Positions 7,748-9,415 of a DNA stretch of 9,415 nt are shown in pieces; positions within the stretch are counted from its first letter, which is position 1; each line of letters begins with the position of its first letter. The stretch is from Prolixibacteraceae bacterium UBA5740. GTDB lineage: Bacteria; Bacteroidota; Bacteroidia; Bacteroidales; Prolixibacteraceae. Made by a program: the position numbers and the translations under genes. Location of the stretch: contig DIFU01000088.1 in the NCBI GenBank assembly GCA_002419285.1, forward strand, positions 31,887-41,301, given 5' to 3'. The notes below the pieces were generated by a model. The model saw only the letters and a program-made list of their open reading frames with translations. It made no database searches and had not been told where the DNA came from.

Positions 7748-8011
7748 ATGAACAAAGCACAACTTATCGACGCAATTGCAGCAAAATCAGGCATGACCAA
7801 GGCTGATGCCAAAAAATCGCTTGATGCGACCATCGACGCAGTATCCGAAGCATTAAAGGGTGGTGACAGAGTGGCTCTCGTTGGATTTGGATCCTTCTCA
7901 GTTTCTGAACGCAGCGCACGCACAGGCCGCAATCCTCAAACCGGAAAAGAAATTAAAATCGCAGCCAAAAAAGTTGTTAAATTCAAACCGGGTGCTGAAT
8001 TACAAGTTTGA
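7748..8011 (+). CDS. hup: HU-family DNA-binding protein
   Basis: An 87-residue protein close to the usual 90-residue HU length. The N-terminus MNKAQLIDAIAAKSGMTKADAKKSLDATIDAV forms the helical dimerisation body. GDRVALVGFGSFSVSERSARTGRNPQTGKEI is the conserved core leading into the DNA-clasping beta-arm, with the signature Arg-Asn-Pro. The tail IAAKKVVKFKPGAEL completes the fold. HU dimers bend and compact DNA and help replication and transcription. IHF is a close relative, but the spacing and sequence fit HU better. The start ATG 7748 has no Shine-Dalgarno site, and a strong terminator follows. The gene is monocistronic unless the terminator leaks into trmH. Confidence 0.95.
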   Translation: MNKAQLIDAIAAKSGMTKADAKKSLDATIDAVSEALKGGDRVALVGFGSFSVSERSARTGRNPQTGKEIKIAAKKVVKFKPGAELQV

Positions 8012-8035
8012 TGGAAACATCCATTAAAAAATTCA

Positions 8036-8062
8036 GGGAAGCCAAATGCTTCCCTTTTTTTT
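8036..8062 (+). terminator. Intrinsic terminator of the HU gene
   Basis: A perfect 7-bp stem, GGGAAGC / GCTTCCC, with a 5-nt loop CAAAT is followed by eight Ts. A smaller hairpin, ATGGA / TCCAT (8011-8024), sits on the HU stop codon just before it. The T-run ends only 16 bp before the trmH start. Confidence 0.92.
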
Positions 8063-8078
8063 GATATAACAAGGTTCC

Positions 8079-8762
8079 ATGGCACATTATTCAGATCGGC
8101 AGCTCATTGAGTTTTTCAGCCAGTTTGTCATCGATGAACGGCTGAACCTTTTTCAAAGAACATTGACAAACCGCACACGATATCTGACCGTTGTGCTGGA
8201 AGATATTTTCCAGACACAGAATGCCAGTGCCGTATTACGTACCTGCGAGGTATTTGGGGTACAAGACATCCATATCATTGAAAACCAAAATCCTTTCAAG
8301 GTGAACGCACGTGTCACCCTGGGTTCAGCCAAATGGCTAACCTTACACCGTTACAACAAGGAGGAAAACAATACGCTGACTGCCTTACAGCACCTTAAGG
8401 AGGAAGGCTATCGGATCATTGCCACAGTTCCAGACCCCAATGCCACCATACTGGAGAATTTTAACCTGTCTGCAGGTAAAGCCGCCATTGTTTTCGGGTC
8501 TGAAAAGCCGGGCATTTCAAAATACGTGAAAGAAATGGCCGACGAACAATTAACCATACCCATGTTTGGATTTACCGAAAGCCTCAATATTTCAGTATCG
8601 GCAGCTACCATTATATATACGTTGATAACCAAATTGAGAAAATCGAAGATCGATTGGCAACTGAACCCAAAGGATGCGGATGAGCTGATGCTGAAATGGC
8701 TCCGCAAGCACATCCGGAGAAGTAACCTTTTGGAAGCCCGCTTCCTGGAGGAGCATTCCTAA
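8079..8762 (+). CDS. trmH: TrmH-type SpoU 2'-O-methyltransferase (likely tRNA Gm18)
   Basis: A 227-residue SPOUT-class enzyme that transfers a methyl group from S-adenosylmethionine to a ribose 2'-OH. The three SpoU motifs are present. Motif 1 is QNASAVLRTCEVFGV, with Asn48 and the catalytic Arg54. Motif 2 is IVFGSEKPGIS, with Glu142 in the knot. Motif 3 is IPMFGFTESLNISVSAATI, with Ser168 and Asn170. The GSEKPGIS and IPMFGFTESLN forms resemble E. coli TrmH (tRNA Gm18) more than RlmB-type rRNA enzymes, and the basic C-terminal tail (KWLRKHIRRSNLLEARFLEEH) is also TrmH-like. The start ATG 8079 has only a weak AAGG upstream. The gene begins 16 bp after the HU terminator, so it either depends on read-through or has a promoter embedded in that short region. 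Exact target RNA is inferred. Confidence 0.88.
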   Translation: MAHYSDRQLIEFFSQFVIDERLNLFQRTLTNRTRYLTVVLEDIFQTQNASAVLRTCEVFGVQDIHIIENQNPFKVNARVTLGSAKWLTLHRYNKEENNTLTALQHLKEEGYRIIATVPDPNATILENFNLSAGKAAIVFGSEKPGISKYVKEMADEQLTIPMFGFTESLNISVSAATIIYTLITKLRKSKIDWQLNPKDADELMLKWLRKHIRRSNLLEARFLEEHS

Positions 8763-8917
8763 AGATGTCATCCTCAATGAACGCTAGACAATCCGTCAAA
8801 GCTAAAAGATGACATCTTCATGACCAACAAAGATGTCATCTTCTCCAAACAAACCGTCAAAGCTAAAAGATGACATCTTAAAATAAGCCATCCCGCAACC
8901 CCAAAAGATATCATCTT
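8762..8917. repeat. Cluster of five 13-bp odd-centred palindromes
   Basis: Five sites share the pattern AAGATG-W-CATCTT. They are 8762-8774 (AAGATGTCATCCT), 8806-8818 (AAGATGACATCTT), 8830-8842 (AAGATGTCATCTT), 8867-8879 (AAGATGACATCTT) and 8905-8917 (AAGATATCATCTT). Start-to-start spacings are 44, 24, 37 and 38 bp. The central base alternates T, A, T, A, T, so neighbouring sites are exact inverted copies. The first site begins on the last base of the trmH stop codon. The cluster could be a set of protein binding sites, a structured 3' UTR, or an unnamed intergenic repeat. No further full copy occurs in the window. Confidence 0.8.
8793..8879 (+). repeat. 26-bp exact direct repeat, two copies
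   Basis: The 26 bases at 8793-8818 recur exactly at 8854-8879, 61 bp apart. Each copy is CCGTCAAAGCTAA plus one 13-bp palindrome. With the palindrome on its left, each copy forms a larger block (8762-8818 and 8830-8879) whose ends are inverted and whose interior is partly conserved. This looks like tandem duplication of one element followed by divergence in the spacer. Confidence 0.85.
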
Positions 8918-9010
8918 ATCATAAGTCCTGACGATTGTAATGCAAACCATTATATCTAAAGGAAAATCCCTCATTATCACCAGAAAACGCTGATCATAAT
9001 CGAATCTTAT

Positions 9011-9067
9011 CATTCCCAAAATGGGATTACTGTATTCTGTTTGGGAAATTTCCCAATGTGAGTAATC
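9011..9067. repeat. Nested inverted repeats with a perfect 16-bp palindrome
   Basis: TTGGGAAATTTCCCAA (9041-9056) is a perfect 16-bp palindrome. It is enclosed by GATTACT (9025-9031) and AGTAATC (9061-9067), a perfect 7-bp inverted pair. To the left, TTCCCAAA (9013-9020) is the exact inverse of TTTGGGAA (9040-9047), and TCCCA/TGGGA (9014-9018, 9022-9026) forms a small hairpin. Several alternative stems are therefore possible. It may be an operator or a structured end of a lost element. Confidence 0.6.
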
Positions 9068-9186
9068 ATACTTATACCCTCATTATCAATACATTACAAT
9101 TGGTGGCATTTGCTTTGCTTTATTTGTCACGGACGATTTAACTTTTTGATGATGATTACTATTTATTCACTGGTACAAACAGGAGA

Positions 9187-9392
9187 ATGGCTGAGCACAA
9201 ACAATCGAATCAGCAATTCAAATTTTCAGGACAACAAAGGTTGTTCTTCTTACCATGGTGAGAATTTTTGTACATCATCAAAGGTGTCCCGAATTCGGAT
9301 GCAAGAGGGAGTTGGGTTTAATCCAATGACCCCATTTCAGGCAGCGACTTTCGAGAATTGATGAATTTACAAAAATGCTTATACGTGGGACT
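9187..9392 (+). pseudogene. Possible decayed reading frame, unrecognised
   Basis: After AGGAGA, ATG 9187 opens a frame (MAEHKQSNQQFKF ... LFFLPW) that stops at TGA 9259-9261. The same frame continues with protein-like sequence (EFLYIIKGVPNSDARGSWV) to TAA 9319-9321, then SDFRELMNLQKCLYVGL to a last stop. The character of the residues hints at a gene broken by stop mutations, but I do not recognise a family, and chance is a real alternative. Confidence 0.2.
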
Positions 9393-9415
9393 ATGAAAAA
9401 TTATTTACCTGAGAA

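Larger units (their letters stand above)
8918..9415. other. Gene-poor AT-rich stretch to the window end
   Basis: No convincing gene is present. Contents seen: the nested inverted repeats; a 12-bp direct repeat CCCTCATTATCA at 8968-8979 and 9077-9088; and a possible decayed reading frame at 9187-9392. An ATG at 9393 opens a frame (MKNYLPE) that runs off the window end and could be the start of the next gene, but only seven codons are visible. Confidence 0.5.

Noticed and set aside
8762..8917. CRISPR array
   Set aside because: Repeats are 13-bp palindromes or a two-copy 26-bp unit with unequal spacings, partly similar spacers and no cas genes nearby.
8774..9019. 81-codon open frame on the minus strand
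   Set aside because: Much of it is the palindrome cluster read in one frame, giving repeated residues (KMSSFSFDG) of repeat origin rather than a protein.
9110..9361. 83-codon open frame on the plus strand
   Set aside because: It starts with TTG, has no recognisable similarity and overlaps a competing frame. Residue make-up looks random.

Overview
The window looks like a chromosomal segment from a member of the Bacteroidota, probably Bacteroidales or a relative. Supporting points are: protein types that read like that phylum's versions (PurB, MsbA-like exporter, long-form NfeD, LutA/YkgE-type protein, TrmH, HU); A-rich sequence rather than Shine-Dalgarno sites before most start codons; tRNA genes without encoded CCA; and promoter boxes of the Bacteroidota -7 type (TAnnTTTG) upstream of both tRNAs and purB. 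The genus cannot be fixed from the sequence alone.

Layout. Positions 1-1310 (+) hold the 3' part of a PAS-containing sensor histidine kinase, closed by a hairpin terminator. Facing it on the minus strand, 4566-1389 is a two-gene unit: purB (adenylosuccinate lyase) followed 10 bp later by an MsbA-like ABC exporter. Divergent from purB, 4772-6187 (+) encodes a long-form NfeD membrane protease, which converges with a minus-strand LutA/YkgE-type cysteine-rich protein (6999-6271). Then come two minus-strand tRNA genes, Trp(CCA) and Ser(UGA), each with its own apparent promoter. A strong terminator abuts tRNA-Trp and separates it from lutA. On the plus strand follow an HU-family DNA-binding protein with a strong terminator and a TrmH-type tRNA/rRNA 2'-O-methyltransferase.

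The last ~650 bp (8763-9415) contain no convincing gene but are rich in structure. Five copies of a 13-bp odd-centred palindrome (consensus AAGATG-W-CATCTT) lie between 8762 and 8917, starting on the stop codon of trmH. They sit inside two copies of a larger repeated block, so the transcript could fold in mutually exclusive ways. About 100 bp further on is a nested inverted-repeat region with a perfect 16-bp palindrome at 9041-9056, followed by what may be a decayed reading frame.

The genes are mostly housekeeping: purine synthesis, lipid or drug export, RNA modification, nucleoid structure, translation and membrane quality control. They do not form one pathway. I see no CRISPR array, no recognisable transposase, and no obvious new defence or biosynthetic system. 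The palindrome cluster is the best candidate for something undescribed.
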